Source of the DNA: Microtetraspora glauca
Lineage (GTDB): Bacteria > Actinomycetota > Actinomycetes > Streptosporangiales > Streptosporangiaceae
Length of the DNA stretch: 64,000 nucleotides
Assembly: GCA_001570385.1 (NCBI GenBank)
Contig: BBYL01000007.1
Coordinates: 744,001 to 808,000 of the forward strand
Direction: 5' to 3'
How positions within the stretch are numbered: position 1 is the stretch's first letter; each line of letters starts with the position of its first letter. The notes under the pieces were generated by a model, which was not told the DNA's origin, searched no databases, and saw only the letters and a program-made list of their open reading frames with translations. Of the stretch, positions 56,570 through 64,000 are shown one piece after another. The position numbers were made by a program, and so were the translations under genes.

Positions 56570-56575
56570 CGCCTG

Positions 56576-58150
56576 TTGTCCCTTCACCGGGCGCTCGCGC
56601 GCCACGGCCCGGCCGGCCTCGGGCTGCTGCTCGGCCTGCTCGCGCTCGGTCCGGCGCTGGGGCCGGGGTTCGTCCTGCGGTACGACATGGTGTTCGTGCC
56701 GGACCCGCCGCTGGTCTTCGGACCGGTCTTCGGATCAGGCGGGTCCGGCGGCTTTCCCCGCGCGGTCCCGAGCGACCAGGTCGTCGCGCTGCTGTCGGCC
56801 GTCCTCCCGGCGCAGGTGGCGCAGAAGCTGATCCTGCTCGGCCTCTTCGTGCTGGCCGCGTCCGGGGCGGCCGCGCTGGTTCCTCCGGGCCCGGAGGACG
56901 GCCGCACGGCGGGGCGGTTCGCGGCCGCCGCCTTCTACGCGTGGAACGCCTATCTCGCGCAGCGGCTGCTGCTGGGCCAGTGGGCGCTCCTCCTGGGCTT
57001 CGCCGGTCTTCCCTGGGCGGTGCGCGCGGCGGCCGGCGGCGGCTCCACCGGGCGGTACGCCGTACGGCTGGCGGTGGCGCTCGTTCCCGCCGCGATCGGC
57101 GGTTTCCAGGCGACGCTGGTCACCGCGATCACGGTGCTGCCGGTGGCGGCGCTGACCCGGCGGGCGCGTGCCGTACCGGTGAGCCTCCTGGTCATCGGGC
57201 TGGTCATCGGGCTGCTCAGCCTGCCGTGGCTGGTGCCCGCCCTGGGGGCCCGTGCCGTGACGGACCCCGCGGGGGTCGACGCCTTCGCCGCGCGGGCCGA
57301 CGGGCCGTTCGGGACGCTCGGCAGCCTGCTCACCCTCGGCGGTGTCTGGAACGCCGAGGCGGAGGTGCCGGGACAGGGATCGTGGGCGGTCGCCGCCGTG
57401 CGGCTCGCGCTCACCGCCGTCGCGCTGGCCGGGTTCGCCGGGCTCGTCAGAGCCGGTGAGCGACGCTCCCGGGCGCTCGCGGTGGCGGCGGTCGCGGGCC
57501 TGGGCGTGGCCTGTCTGGGGGCGTTCGCGCCCGGAGTGCTGAAGGGGCTGATCGGATGGTGGGCGGGATTCGGCCCGTTCCGTGACGGCCAGCTGTTCAT
57601 CGCGCCCCTCGTGCTGTGCCAGGCGCTGGGGTTCGCCGTCGTCGTCCACCGGCTGGGACGGCTGGGGGCGGCCGCGGTCGCCGTTCCCGTGCTGGTGTTG
57701 CCGACGTTCGCCCTGGGGGCCTTCGGCCGGCTGGCGGCGGTGGACTATCCCGGCGAGTGGCGGCGGGTCCAGGCCATCGTCAACGGGGATCCGGCGCCGG
57801 GTGCGCTGGTGTCGCTGCCGTGGGGAGCGCACCGGGCGTTCGAGTGGAACGGCGGGCGGGTGATCCTCGATCCGGCCACCAAGATGTTCTCCCGCCCGGT
57901 CGTGTGGGACGACACGCTCGTGGTCGAGCGGCGGGCCGGAGGAGCGATACGGGTCGCGCCGGAGGCCCCGGCGGCCCGGCGGATCGGCGACCTGATCCGG
58001 GGCGGGCAGGGCTCCCTCACCGCCGAGTTCGCCGCGCAGGGGGTGAGATTCGTTCTTATCGAGCAGTCGAACGAGAACGAGTTCCTGTCTCGGCTCTCCG
58101 GCGCCAGTCCTATTTTCCGTGGCGAAGAGCTGCTCCTGTTGCGGTTGTGA
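56576..58150 (+). CDS. Polytopic membrane protein, GT-C-like
   Basis: Protein of 524 residues with about ten to twelve membrane segments and a small C-terminal extracytoplasmic domain (about 395-524) containing VSLPWGAHRAFEWNGGRVILDPATKMFSRPVVWDDTLVVE. A loop after the first membrane segment carries an acidic RYDMVFVPDPP, where GT-C glycosyltransferases place catalytic acids. Similar proteins are found next to AftD-like genes in actinobacteria. It starts with a TTG 7 bases after the dehydrogenase stop, an unusual choice with no good ribosome site, so the start is uncertain. A role in glycan assembly is inferred from neighbours. Confidence 0.72.
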   Translation: MSLHRALARHGPAGLGLLLGLLALGPALGPGFVLRYDMVFVPDPPLVFGPVFGSGGSGGFPRAVPSDQVVALLSAVLPAQVAQKLILLGLFVLAASGAAALVPPGPEDGRTAGRFAAAAFYAWNAYLAQRLLLGQWALLLGFAGLPWAVRAAAGGGSTGRYAVRLAVALVPAAIGGFQATLVTAITVLPVAALTRRARAVPVSLLVIGLVIGLLSLPWLVPALGARAVTDPAGVDAFAARADGPFGTLGSLLTLGGVWNAEAEVPGQGSWAVAAVRLALTAVALAGFAGLVRAGERRSRALAVAAVAGLGVACLGAFAPGVLKGLIGWWAGFGPFRDGQLFIAPLVLCQALGFAVVVHRLGRLGAAAVAVPVLVLPTFALGAFGRLAAVDYPGEWRRVQAIVNGDPAPGALVSLPWGAHRAFEWNGGRVILDPATKMFSRPVVWDDTLVVERRAGGAIRVAPEAPAARRIGDLIRGGQGSLTAEFAAQGVRFVLIEQSNENEFLSRLSGASPIFRGEELLLLRL

Positions 58151-58285
58151 GCTGGGAATACATCCCGACCGGGCAAGTACCGGAGGGTAACTTGCATTGT
58201 CACGGTTTGACTAACGCTCTGGCTTATGACGTGTATCACGTTCTACTCTCGGCACACTGCGTACGGGTCTGGGAGGAGAAGCACG

Positions 58286-58417
58286 ATGGTGAAGGTGCTA
58301 GCCGCTCTGGCGGTCGGGGCAGTGCTTGCCGGCGTCGCCTCGGTCGCGGTCGTCAATGTGGCCGCACCCACTCCGGAGCCCCCGAACAAGCCGCTCTACA
58401 ACTACGGCACCCGCTGA
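58286..58417 (+). CDS. DUF2613-family small membrane protein
   Basis: Protein of 43 residues: one hydrophobic segment (MVKVLAALAVGAVLAGVASVAVVNVAA) followed by a Pro-rich tail ending LYNYGTR, which matches the YGSR-type end of DUF2613. GGGAGGAG precedes the ATG. Mycobacterium tuberculosis has a small DUF2613 protein (Rv0236A) beside AftD, so a role with the AftD-like protein downstream is plausible. Confidence 0.8.
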   Translation: MVKVLAALAVGAVLAGVASVAVVNVAAPTPEPPNKPLYNYGTR

Positions 58418-58447
58418 CCGGCGGGGTCGGTCCCGCCGACCCGCCGG
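58418..58447 (+). terminator. Hairpin directly after the DUF2613 gene
   Basis: A stem of 12 bp with one bulged G (58418-58430 with 58436-58447) and loop TCCCG, beginning at the base after the TGA. The 210 bases from here to the next gene are AT-richer than average and hold no gene, but probably a promoter. Confidence 0.65.
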
Positions 58448-58657
58448 ACAGGAAGAGCACCGGTAATCCGGTTCGAAGGCGATGAGTTCACTTTCGCCAT
58501 GCCTTTTTCGCGGACTCACCGGCCCAATGATTTCCGGACGCCCCGTCCGGTGATTTTCGCGCCCAGATTTTCTGACGTTTTCTAGATATTTCCCGATCTC
58601 CGGCGATTCACCGGAATATGAAGCTTTGCCGTACGCAGGGGAATGCGAGGAGTCATC

Positions 58658-59938
58658 GTGGCCCAACCGGACACGCACGTGCACGGTACGCCGTCCGCTC
58701 ACGAGCGGCGGATCCAACTCCACGAAAACGGGACCGGTGACTCGGACCTCTCCCTGCGTGGTGTGCGCGTCGCCGTGCTCAACTTCCGCGAACCCCTCCA
58801 GGCCGTCGCCGGAGGCGCCGAGGAGTACGCCTGGCAAGTCAGCCGGTTCCTGGTGAGGGAGGGGGCGGAGGTGCACTTCGCCACCAGCCGCGAGCCGGGG
58901 CAGCCAGCGGCGGAGCGGCGGGACGGGATCGAGCTGCGGCGCATGGGCAACCGCTACCTCGTCTACCTGCTGGTGCCGCTGTGGCTGCTGTTCCGGCGGC
59001 GCTCGTTCGACGTGGTCATCGACTCGATGAACGGCATCCCGTTCTTCGCGCCCTTGGTGGTCGGGCGGCGTACCGCGGTTCTATCGCTGATCCATCACGT
59101 CCACGCCCGCCAGTTCTACGCGTTCTTCCCGAGGTGGCTGGCCGCGATCGGCTGCTTCATCGAGGGGCCCGTTGCCCGGCGCGTGTACCGGAGATGCCCG
59201 ACCGTGACGGTGTCGGACTCGTCGAAGCTGGAGATCAGGGAGCGCCTCGACTGGGCCGCGCCCATCAACGTGATCCCCAATGGAGCGACCCGCGTCCGCC
59301 GTGAGCCGGTGCCCGCGGCGGAGCACGGGAACGTCTCCCTGGTCTTCGTCGGCCGTCTCGTCGGCCACAAGCGGGTCTCTCGCGTGGTCGAGCTCGCCGA
59401 GCTGCTCGCCGACCGCTGGCCCGGGATCCAGGTGCACGTGGTGGGGCGGGGGCCGGAGTTCGAACCGCTGGCCGAGATGGTGCGGGAGCGGGCCCTGGGC
59501 GACCGGGTCGTCCTGCACGGGTTCCTCGACGACCGGCGGAAGGCCGCGGTGCTCGGCTCGGCGATCCTGCACGTGACCGCGTCGGAGTTCGAGGGATGGG
59601 GGCTCACGGTCATCGAGGCGGCGATCCTCGGCGTTCCCACGGTCGCCTATGACGTGCCCGGCCTGCGTGATTCCGTACGGGACTCCGTGACTGGCTGGCT
59701 GGTCAGGGACGGTGAGCTGCTGGCGGACGTGGTGGACCGGGCGCTGAAGCAGCTCTCCGACCCCACGGCCAGGGCCGAGATCGGGGCGGGCTGCCGGGCC
59801 TGGGCTGGGTCCTTCACCTGGGAGCGGACGGGAGCGGCCATGACCGCGCTCCTGCTCGGCCAGCTCGCCGAGCACGAGCCGCGAGCAGGCGCGCGGCGCC
59901 TGGTGCCCGAGCCGCGCGTCTCTCCAGAGACCATCTAG
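58658..59938 (+). CDS. GT4-family glycosyltransferase
   Basis: GT-B fold enzyme of 426 residues, probably at the inner face of the membrane. The N-terminal acceptor domain (about 25-210) has VRVAVLNFREPLQAVAGGAEEYAWQVSRFLVREGAEVHFAT. The C-terminal nucleotide-sugar domain (about 215-390) has VFVGRLVGHKRVSRVVELAELL, HVVGRGPEFEPL, VVLHGFLDD and the EX7E-type motif ASEFEGWGLTVIEAAILGVPTVAYDVPGL. GTG at 58658 is chosen because GAGGAG lies 5 bases upstream; an ATG at 58643 is in frame but lacks a site. Sugar and acceptor unknown. Its end overlaps the convergent methyltransferase gene by 4 bases. Confidence 0.92.
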   Translation: MAQPDTHVHGTPSAHERRIQLHENGTGDSDLSLRGVRVAVLNFREPLQAVAGGAEEYAWQVSRFLVREGAEVHFATSREPGQPAAERRDGIELRRMGNRYLVYLLVPLWLLFRRRSFDVVIDSMNGIPFFAPLVVGRRTAVLSLIHHVHARQFYAFFPRWLAAIGCFIEGPVARRVYRRCPTVTVSDSSKLEIRERLDWAAPINVIPNGATRVRREPVPAAEHGNVSLVFVGRLVGHKRVSRVVELAELLADRWPGIQVHVVGRGPEFEPLAEMVRERALGDRVVLHGFLDDRRKAAVLGSAILHVTASEFEGWGLTVIEAAILGVPTVAYDVPGLRDSVRDSVTGWLVRDGELLADVVDRALKQLSDPTARAEIGAGCRAWAGSFTWERTGAAMTALLLGQLAEHEPRAGARRLVPEPRVSPETI

Positions 59939-60675
59939 TGCTTCCTGAGTACGAGAACCAGGTTCCAGGTCAGGAACTCCCGGAGCACCGGTATCCGGAC
60001 CACGGGCTTGGCCCACGCGGGCAGGTAGCGGGGAAACACGTCGACGACCTCGGCCCCCGTCTGCCGGCGGGCCCAGCCGATCACGGTCGAGACGGACACC
60101 GCGTACATGCTCTCCCCGAATACGTTCTTGGGGCCCCTGCCGTACCGGCGCTCGTAGCGCCGGGCCGCGCGATGGCCGCCGAGATAGTGCCAGGGCGATG
60201 TCTCGTGTCCACCCCACGGCGAGAGCCAGTTGGTGAACGAGAGGTAGATCGTCCCGCCGGGGCGGGTGACCCTGACCATCTCCTCGGCCATGGTGATCGG
60301 ATCGGGAACGTGTTCCAGCACGTTGGACGAGAAGCAGACGTCGACGGAGTCCGAGCGCAACGGCATCCGCAACGCGCTGCCCAGCACGGCCCCCTCGGGC
60401 ATGACGCCCTCCCTGGCGGTCATCTCGCCCGCGTCGCAGTCGACGCACACGATGCGCGCACCGGCGGCGCGCAGCGCTTCGGCGAAGTACCCCGCCCCGC
60501 CGCCGACATCGACCACCAAGCGTCCTGCCAGGTCGACGTAGGTGCCGAGCTGGGCGACCGTGTCGCGGGCGAGCAGGCCGTAGAAGTAATCGGGGTCGGC
60601 CTGTTCTTTTCTGAAAGCCGTGAAAAGCCGAACAGAGCGAGCCAGATCAGCATGGAAGGGAATGACGCTGTCCAC
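59935..60675 (-). CDS. Class I SAM-dependent methyltransferase
   Basis: Protein of 246 residues with the methyltransferase 11 fold: motif I LVVDVGGGAGYFAEALRAAG, acidic VCVDCDAGEM, and CFSSNVLEHVPDPITMAEEMVRVTRPGGTIYLSF. The C-terminal half has SPWGGHETSPWHYLGGHRAARRYERRYGRGPKNVFGES, shared by actinobacterial proteins encoded beside GT4 and AftD-like genes (Rv0224c in M. tuberculosis is the comparison I have in mind). It may modify a lipid or glycan; the acceptor is unknown. Confidence 0.9.
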   Translation of the reverse strand: MDSVIPFHADLARSVRLFTAFRKEQADPDYFYGLLARDTVAQLGTYVDLAGRLVVDVGGGAGYFAEALRAAGARIVCVDCDAGEMTAREGVMPEGAVLGSALRMPLRSDSVDVCFSSNVLEHVPDPITMAEEMVRVTRPGGTIYLSFTNWLSPWGGHETSPWHYLGGHRAARRYERRYGRGPKNVFGESMYAVSVSTVIGWARRQTGAEVVDVFPRYLPAWAKPVVRIPVLREFLTWNLVLVLRKH

Positions 60676-60809
60676 GCCGCGCAGCTTACGCGCACGATGT
60701 CAGCGAATGATGCTCCCGTTTTGTCACAATTCGACCAACCGGCTGTCCCCCATTGTGGAACCGCTTCTAGCCTTAGGCCACTTGGGGGTAACGAGGAGTG
60801 GGGGCCGTA

Positions 60810-63800
60810 GTGGTGGCCGAGCGACCGCCCGTGCTGAGCGCTCCTGAGAAGGAAGGCCCGGACCTCCGCCGCAGACTGCGTCTCCTGGCCGGCTGTCTCG
60901 CGCTGTTCGTCGTCGCCCTCTCCACGGCTCCCGAGAAGATCATCTCGGAGACCAAGCTCGACATGCCGATCAATCCGTGGGGATTCCTGGCACGGGCGAT
61001 CTCACTCTGGGACGGCGCCCACTTCGGATACATCCAGAACCAGGCCTACGGGTACCTGTTCCCGATGGGCCCGTTCTACATCGCGGGCATCGAGATCGGG
61101 ATCCCGCCGTGGGTGGTCCAGCGGCTGTGGATCGGGCTCGTCCTGAGCGCGTCATTCCTCGGGGTGGTGCGGCTCGCGGACGCCTTCCGCATCGGCACCG
61201 CGAACACCAGGATCCTCGGCGGCCTCGCGTACGCTCTCGCTCCGCACGCCCAGGCACTCGTCGGAGTCAACTCCTCGGAGTTCCTGCCCAGCGCCGTACT
61301 GCCCTGGATGCTGCTGCCGCTCGTACGGGGAACGCGTGAGGGGCAGAGCCCGCGCAGGGCGGCGGCCATGTCCGCGCTCGCCTTCGTCTTCTGCGGAGGC
61401 GTCAACGCCACGGCCGTGCTCGCTGTGCTCGTCGTCCCCTTCGTCTACCTGCTGACCCGGGAGCGCGGGCCGCGCCGCAGGCGGTTGCTGCTCTGGTGGT
61501 CGGGCTGCACGGCCGCGGCCTCCCTCTGGTGGATCGGGCCGCTCGTCCTCATGGGCCGATACACGTTCTCCTTCATGCCGTTCACGGAGAACGCGGCGAC
61601 GACGACCGGTGTGACCTCCCTGACCAACACGCTCAGGGGCGCCGCGAACTGGATCGGCTACCTGCCCATCGACGGCATGCCGTGGTGGCCCGCGGCGTTC
61701 GAGCACTCCGTACGTCCCTGGCTGGTCGTCGTCTCGGCCGCAGTGGCGGGCCTGGGCCTGGTCGGGCTCGTACGGCGCGGCATGCCCGAGCGCACGTTCC
61801 TGCTCTCCGTCGCCCTCCTCGGTACGGCGATCATGGTCACCGGTCACACGAGCGTGGTCGCGAACCCGTTCGCCGGGGATTTCCGCGAGCTGTTCGACGG
61901 GGTGCTCGCCGCGTTCCGCAACATCCACAAGTTCGACGCGCTCGTCCGCCTGCCCGTCGCGCTCGGGCTGGCGTATCTGCCCGTGTCGGGCATGCCGCGG
62001 CTGCGCGTGCCCATCGCCGCGACGTCGACGGCCCTGCTGGCGCTCACCTTCGTTCCGATCGCCTCCGTCGGGCTGGCCGCCCGCGGCTCGTACACCGAGA
62101 TCCCCGGCTACTGGCGTGAGGCGGCCACGTGGCTGAACCGGAACGCCGAGACGTCGATGGTCCTCGCGGCTCCGGGCTCCCGGTGGGGCGAATACCTCTG
62201 GGGCCGTCCCATGGACGAACCCATGCAACCCCTGCTCGACGTCCGCTGGACGACCCGGATGATCGTGCCGTGGGGCTCGTCTGGCATGACCCGCCTGCTC
62301 GACGCGGTGGACCAGCGGTTCGCCACCGGCCAGGGGTCGCCCGGCCTCACCGAGGTGCTCAGGCGCATCGGCGTCGGCTACGTATTGGTACGCAACGACC
62401 TCGACAAGTTCTCGATCCGGGGGGCCTGGCCGCCGCGGGTGCACGAGGCGATCGCCGGGTCGCCGGGGCTCACGCGGGTCATGACCTTCGGCCCCGTGGT
62501 CGGCGACCCCAAGGCGGGCAACGCGTCCACCTGGTTCAACCAGCCCTACCACGCGCTCGAGGTCTACCGGGTGGACAGCCCGGCGCCGGTGGCCGGAACC
62601 GTGAGCGAGCGCGAGCCGCTGCGGGTGACGGGTGGCCCGGAGGCCCTCCTGACGCTCGCGGACCTCGGGCTGCTGGACAGCGCTCGGCCCGTCCTCCTGG
62701 GAGATGACGGTGACGCCGCCCGGATCCCCGGCGCCGACACGATCGTCACCGACACTCTGCGCCGGAGGGAGGTGGCGTTCAGCGAGCTGAGGTTCGCGAG
62801 CTCTCCCACGCTCACCGCGACGGAGCCGTTCAAGCGCCCGTCGGCCGAGCACGACCTGCGTGACCCTGGCTGGGACGCGTACACCTCCACCGCGAGGCTC
62901 TCCGGTATCAAGGCGATCACCGCGTCCTCCGCCGCGTCGGACATCACGGCGCTGCCCGACAGCCGTGACACCGGGTACCTCCCTTACGCTGCGGTGGACG
63001 GCGACGCGCGGACGTCGTGGCGCTCGGCCGGCTGGCAGGGCGCGGTGAACGAGTGGCTGCGGGTGGATTTCGCCGCGAAGCGGGCCGTCCCGCAGGTGGC
63101 GGTGGCGTTCACCCAGTTCATCGGCCCCCCTGTCACCGAGGTGGAGATCAGCACCTCCGGCGGTGCCGTCCGCCAGGGTGTGAAGAACACCGGCGCCGCG
63201 CAGCTCCTGCACGTGCCTCCGGGGCAGACCGACCACATCAAGATCACTGTGACCAAGGTGGCATGGCGCCCCAAGTCCCAGCTCGGTAACCGGGTGGGGA
63301 TCACCGAGCTCTCCGTTCCCGGGGTGACGGCCGCGAGGACAATCGTCGTGCCGGGCATCCCGAAGGGCCGGGGGGACGGGCTCATCCCGACGTACGTGCT
63401 GACCAGCAGCGGCGGCTCCGCGCCGGGGTGCATGCAGGGGTCGTTCGTCTGGTCGTGCTCCGGAACCCTCCAGATGCGGGGCGAGGACGGCTTCGGGTTC
63501 GACCGGACCGTCACCTCCCCCGGTACGGCGGAGCGGGTGGCCACCGGCCGGGCGATCCTCACGGATCCGGCGACGGCCCAGCGGTCCACGACGTTCCCCG
63601 GCATGTATCCGCACGTCAAGGCGTCCTCCACCCTCGTCGACCATCCGATCGCCCTCGGGCGCTCGGCGTTCGACGGCGACCCCAAGACCGTCTGGTACGC
63701 GAGCCCTTTCGACGCCAAGCCCACGCTCACCATCGACTTCGGCAAGCGGCGGCGCATCGACCAGATCACGATCGTCCGCCCCGAGACGCTCGACCGGCCA

Positions 63801-64000
63801 GCGCCCATGCAACTCCTCCTCTGGGCGGACAAGGCGCTGCGCGGGGGGTACGCGGGCGCCGACGGGGTCTTCCGGTTCAAGCCGGTCGTGACGCGCAAGC
63901 TCGTCGTGCAGTTCCTGCCGCGCCGCAGCCAGTCGGTGCAGGTCGCGGAGCTCAGGATCCCGGGCGTGACTCCCACGGGCCTGCCCGGCGACTGGCCGGT
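60810..64000 (+). CDS. AftD-like arabinofuranosyltransferase-family membrane protein (3' end beyond window)
   Basis: Open frame of more than 1,060 codons. The N-terminal GT-C domain (about 1-450) has many membrane segments and the catalytic-loop signature LWDGAHFGYIQNQAYGYLFPMGPFY, followed by NSSEFLPSAVLPWMLLPLVRGTREG and FTENAATTTGVTSLTNTLRGAANWIGYLP, all typical of AftD/DUF3367. The extracytoplasmic part includes two regions resembling F5/8-type carbohydrate-binding modules (AAVDGDARTSWRSAGWQGAVNEWLRVDF and SAFDGDPKTVWYASPFDAKPTLTIDFGKRRRIDQI). In mycobacteria AftD extends arabinan of the cell wall. Several GTG codons could start it; GTG at 60810 is placed 11 bases after GAGGAG. Substrate here is unproven. 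Confidence 0.88.
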   Translation, partial: MVAERPPVLSAPEKEGPDLRRRLRLLAGCLALFVVALSTAPEKIISETKLDMPINPWGFLARAISLWDGAHFGYIQNQAYGYLFPMGPFYIAGIEIGIPPWVVQRLWIGLVLSASFLGVVRLADAFRIGTANTRILGGLAYALAPHAQALVGVNSSEFLPSAVLPWMLLPLVRGTREGQSPRRAAAMSALAFVFCGGVNATAVLAVLVVPFVYLLTRERGPRRRRLLLWWSGCTAAASLWWIGPLVLMGRYTFSFMPFTENAATTTGVTSLTNTLRGAANWIGYLPIDGMPWWPAAFEHSVRPWLVVVSAAVAGLGLVGLVRRGMPERTFLLSVALLGTAIMVTGHTSVVANPFAGDFRELFDGVLAAFRNIHKFDALVRLPVALGLAYLPVSGMPRLRVPIAATSTALLALTFVPIASVGLAARGSYTEIPGYWREAATWLNRNAETSMVLAAPGSRWGEYLWGRPMDEPMQPLLDVRWTTRMIVPWGSSGMTRLLDAVDQRFATGQGSPGLTEVLRRIGVGYVLVRNDLDKFSIRGAWPPRVHEAIAGSPGLTRVMTFGPVVGDPKAGNASTWFNQPYHALEVYRVDSPAPVAGTVSEREPLRVTGGPEALLTLADLGLLDSARPVLLGDDGDAARIPGADTIVTDTLRRREVAFSELRFASSPTLTATEPFKRPSAEHDLRDPGWDAYTSTARLSGIKAITASSAASDITALPDSRDTGYLPYAAVDGDARTSWRSAGWQGAVNEWLRVDFAAKRAVPQVAVAFTQFIGPPVTEVEISTSGGAVRQGVKNTGAAQLLHVPPGQTDHIKITVTKVAWRPKSQLGNRVGITELSVPGVTAARTIVVPGIPKGRGDGLIPTYVLTSSGGSAPGCMQGSFVWSCSGTLQMRGEDGFGFDRTVTSPGTAERVATGRAILTDPATAQRSTTFPGMYPHVKASSTLVDHPIALGRSAFDGDPKTVWYASPFDAKPTLTIDFGKRRRIDQITIVRPETLDRPAPMQLLLWADKALRGGYAGADGVFRFKPVVTRKLVVQFLPRRSQSVQVAELRIPGVTPTGLPGDWP

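Noticed and set aside
53450..56605. 1,051-codon minus-strand frame opposite the acyl-CoA dehydrogenase and the preceding gene
   Set aside because: Antisense artefact spanning two clear plus-strand genes with different functions.

Overview
The window is one continuous stretch of a high-GC actinobacterial chromosome. It shows frequent GTG starts, strong third-position G/C bias and genes coupled by 4-base overlaps. The gene set (mtrA-mtrB-lpqB, an HGxxPAAW protein, a DasR/PTS sugar block, a very large NAD-glutamate dehydrogenase, DUF2613 and an AftD-like transferase) points to a filamentous actinomycete. A Streptosporangiales-type genome is my best guess, but this is inferred from gene content and not proven. 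I see no insertion sequence, phage module or CRISPR array. Most of the window is core chromosome.

Layout. (1) 1-3821, minus strand: a coupled membrane operon (GPDPase-like membrane protein, DUF4129, DUF4350, MoxR ATPase cut by the window edge). (2) 4188-15869: envelope signalling and export block mtrA, mtrB, lpqB, comF, hpf, an orphan NarL-type regulator and secA. A structured RNA leader lies in front of hpf, and a YcaQ-type glycosylase and a small membrane protein lie on the minus strand. (3) 15981-24213: sugar uptake. A DasR-like GntR regulator and a PTS EIIC gene are read leftward. A SIS-domain deaminase, EIIB, EIIA, HPr, enzyme I and a GH3 lipoprotein are read rightward. A 22-bp palindrome with two DasR-like half-sites sits between the two directions. 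(4) 24253-30391: three HAD-like proteins with non-canonical first motifs, a DUF6912 protein, a penicillin-binding protein, and a divergent LysR plus signal-less beta-lactamase-fold pair resembling the BlaA/BlaB regulators of Streptomyces cacaoi.

(5) 30455-43003: acetoacetyl-CoA synthetase, a DesK/NarL two-component pair divergent from an ABC exporter, a Tat-exported flavin oxidase, a roughly 630-base stretch with no convincing gene, and the 1,655-residue NAD-glutamate dehydrogenase. (6) 43022-50640: a lipoprotein, prfB, ftsE, ftsX, smpB, a PBP homologue that has lost all three catalytic motifs, and the tmRNA gene ssrA followed by two near-identical terminators. prfB, ftsE and smpB all appear to have -10 boxes very close to the start codon. 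(7) 50687-56569: a decayed alpha/beta-hydrolase, adenosine deaminase, an HtrA-like lipoprotein protease, an unknown single-pass protein and a two-domain acyl-CoA dehydrogenase. (8) 56576-64000: a cell-envelope glycan locus (polytopic GT-C-like protein, DUF2613, GT4 glycosyltransferase, methyltransferase, AftD-like transferase running off the end) that resembles the Rv0224c-Rv0236c neighbourhood of mycobacteria.

The most notable points are the raiA-type RNA leader of hpf, the inactive PBP homologue beside smpB/ssrA, the BlaA/BlaB-like pair facing a PBP rather than a secreted beta-lactamase, the duplicated terminator behind ssrA, and the run of HAD proteins lacking the canonical DxDxT motif.
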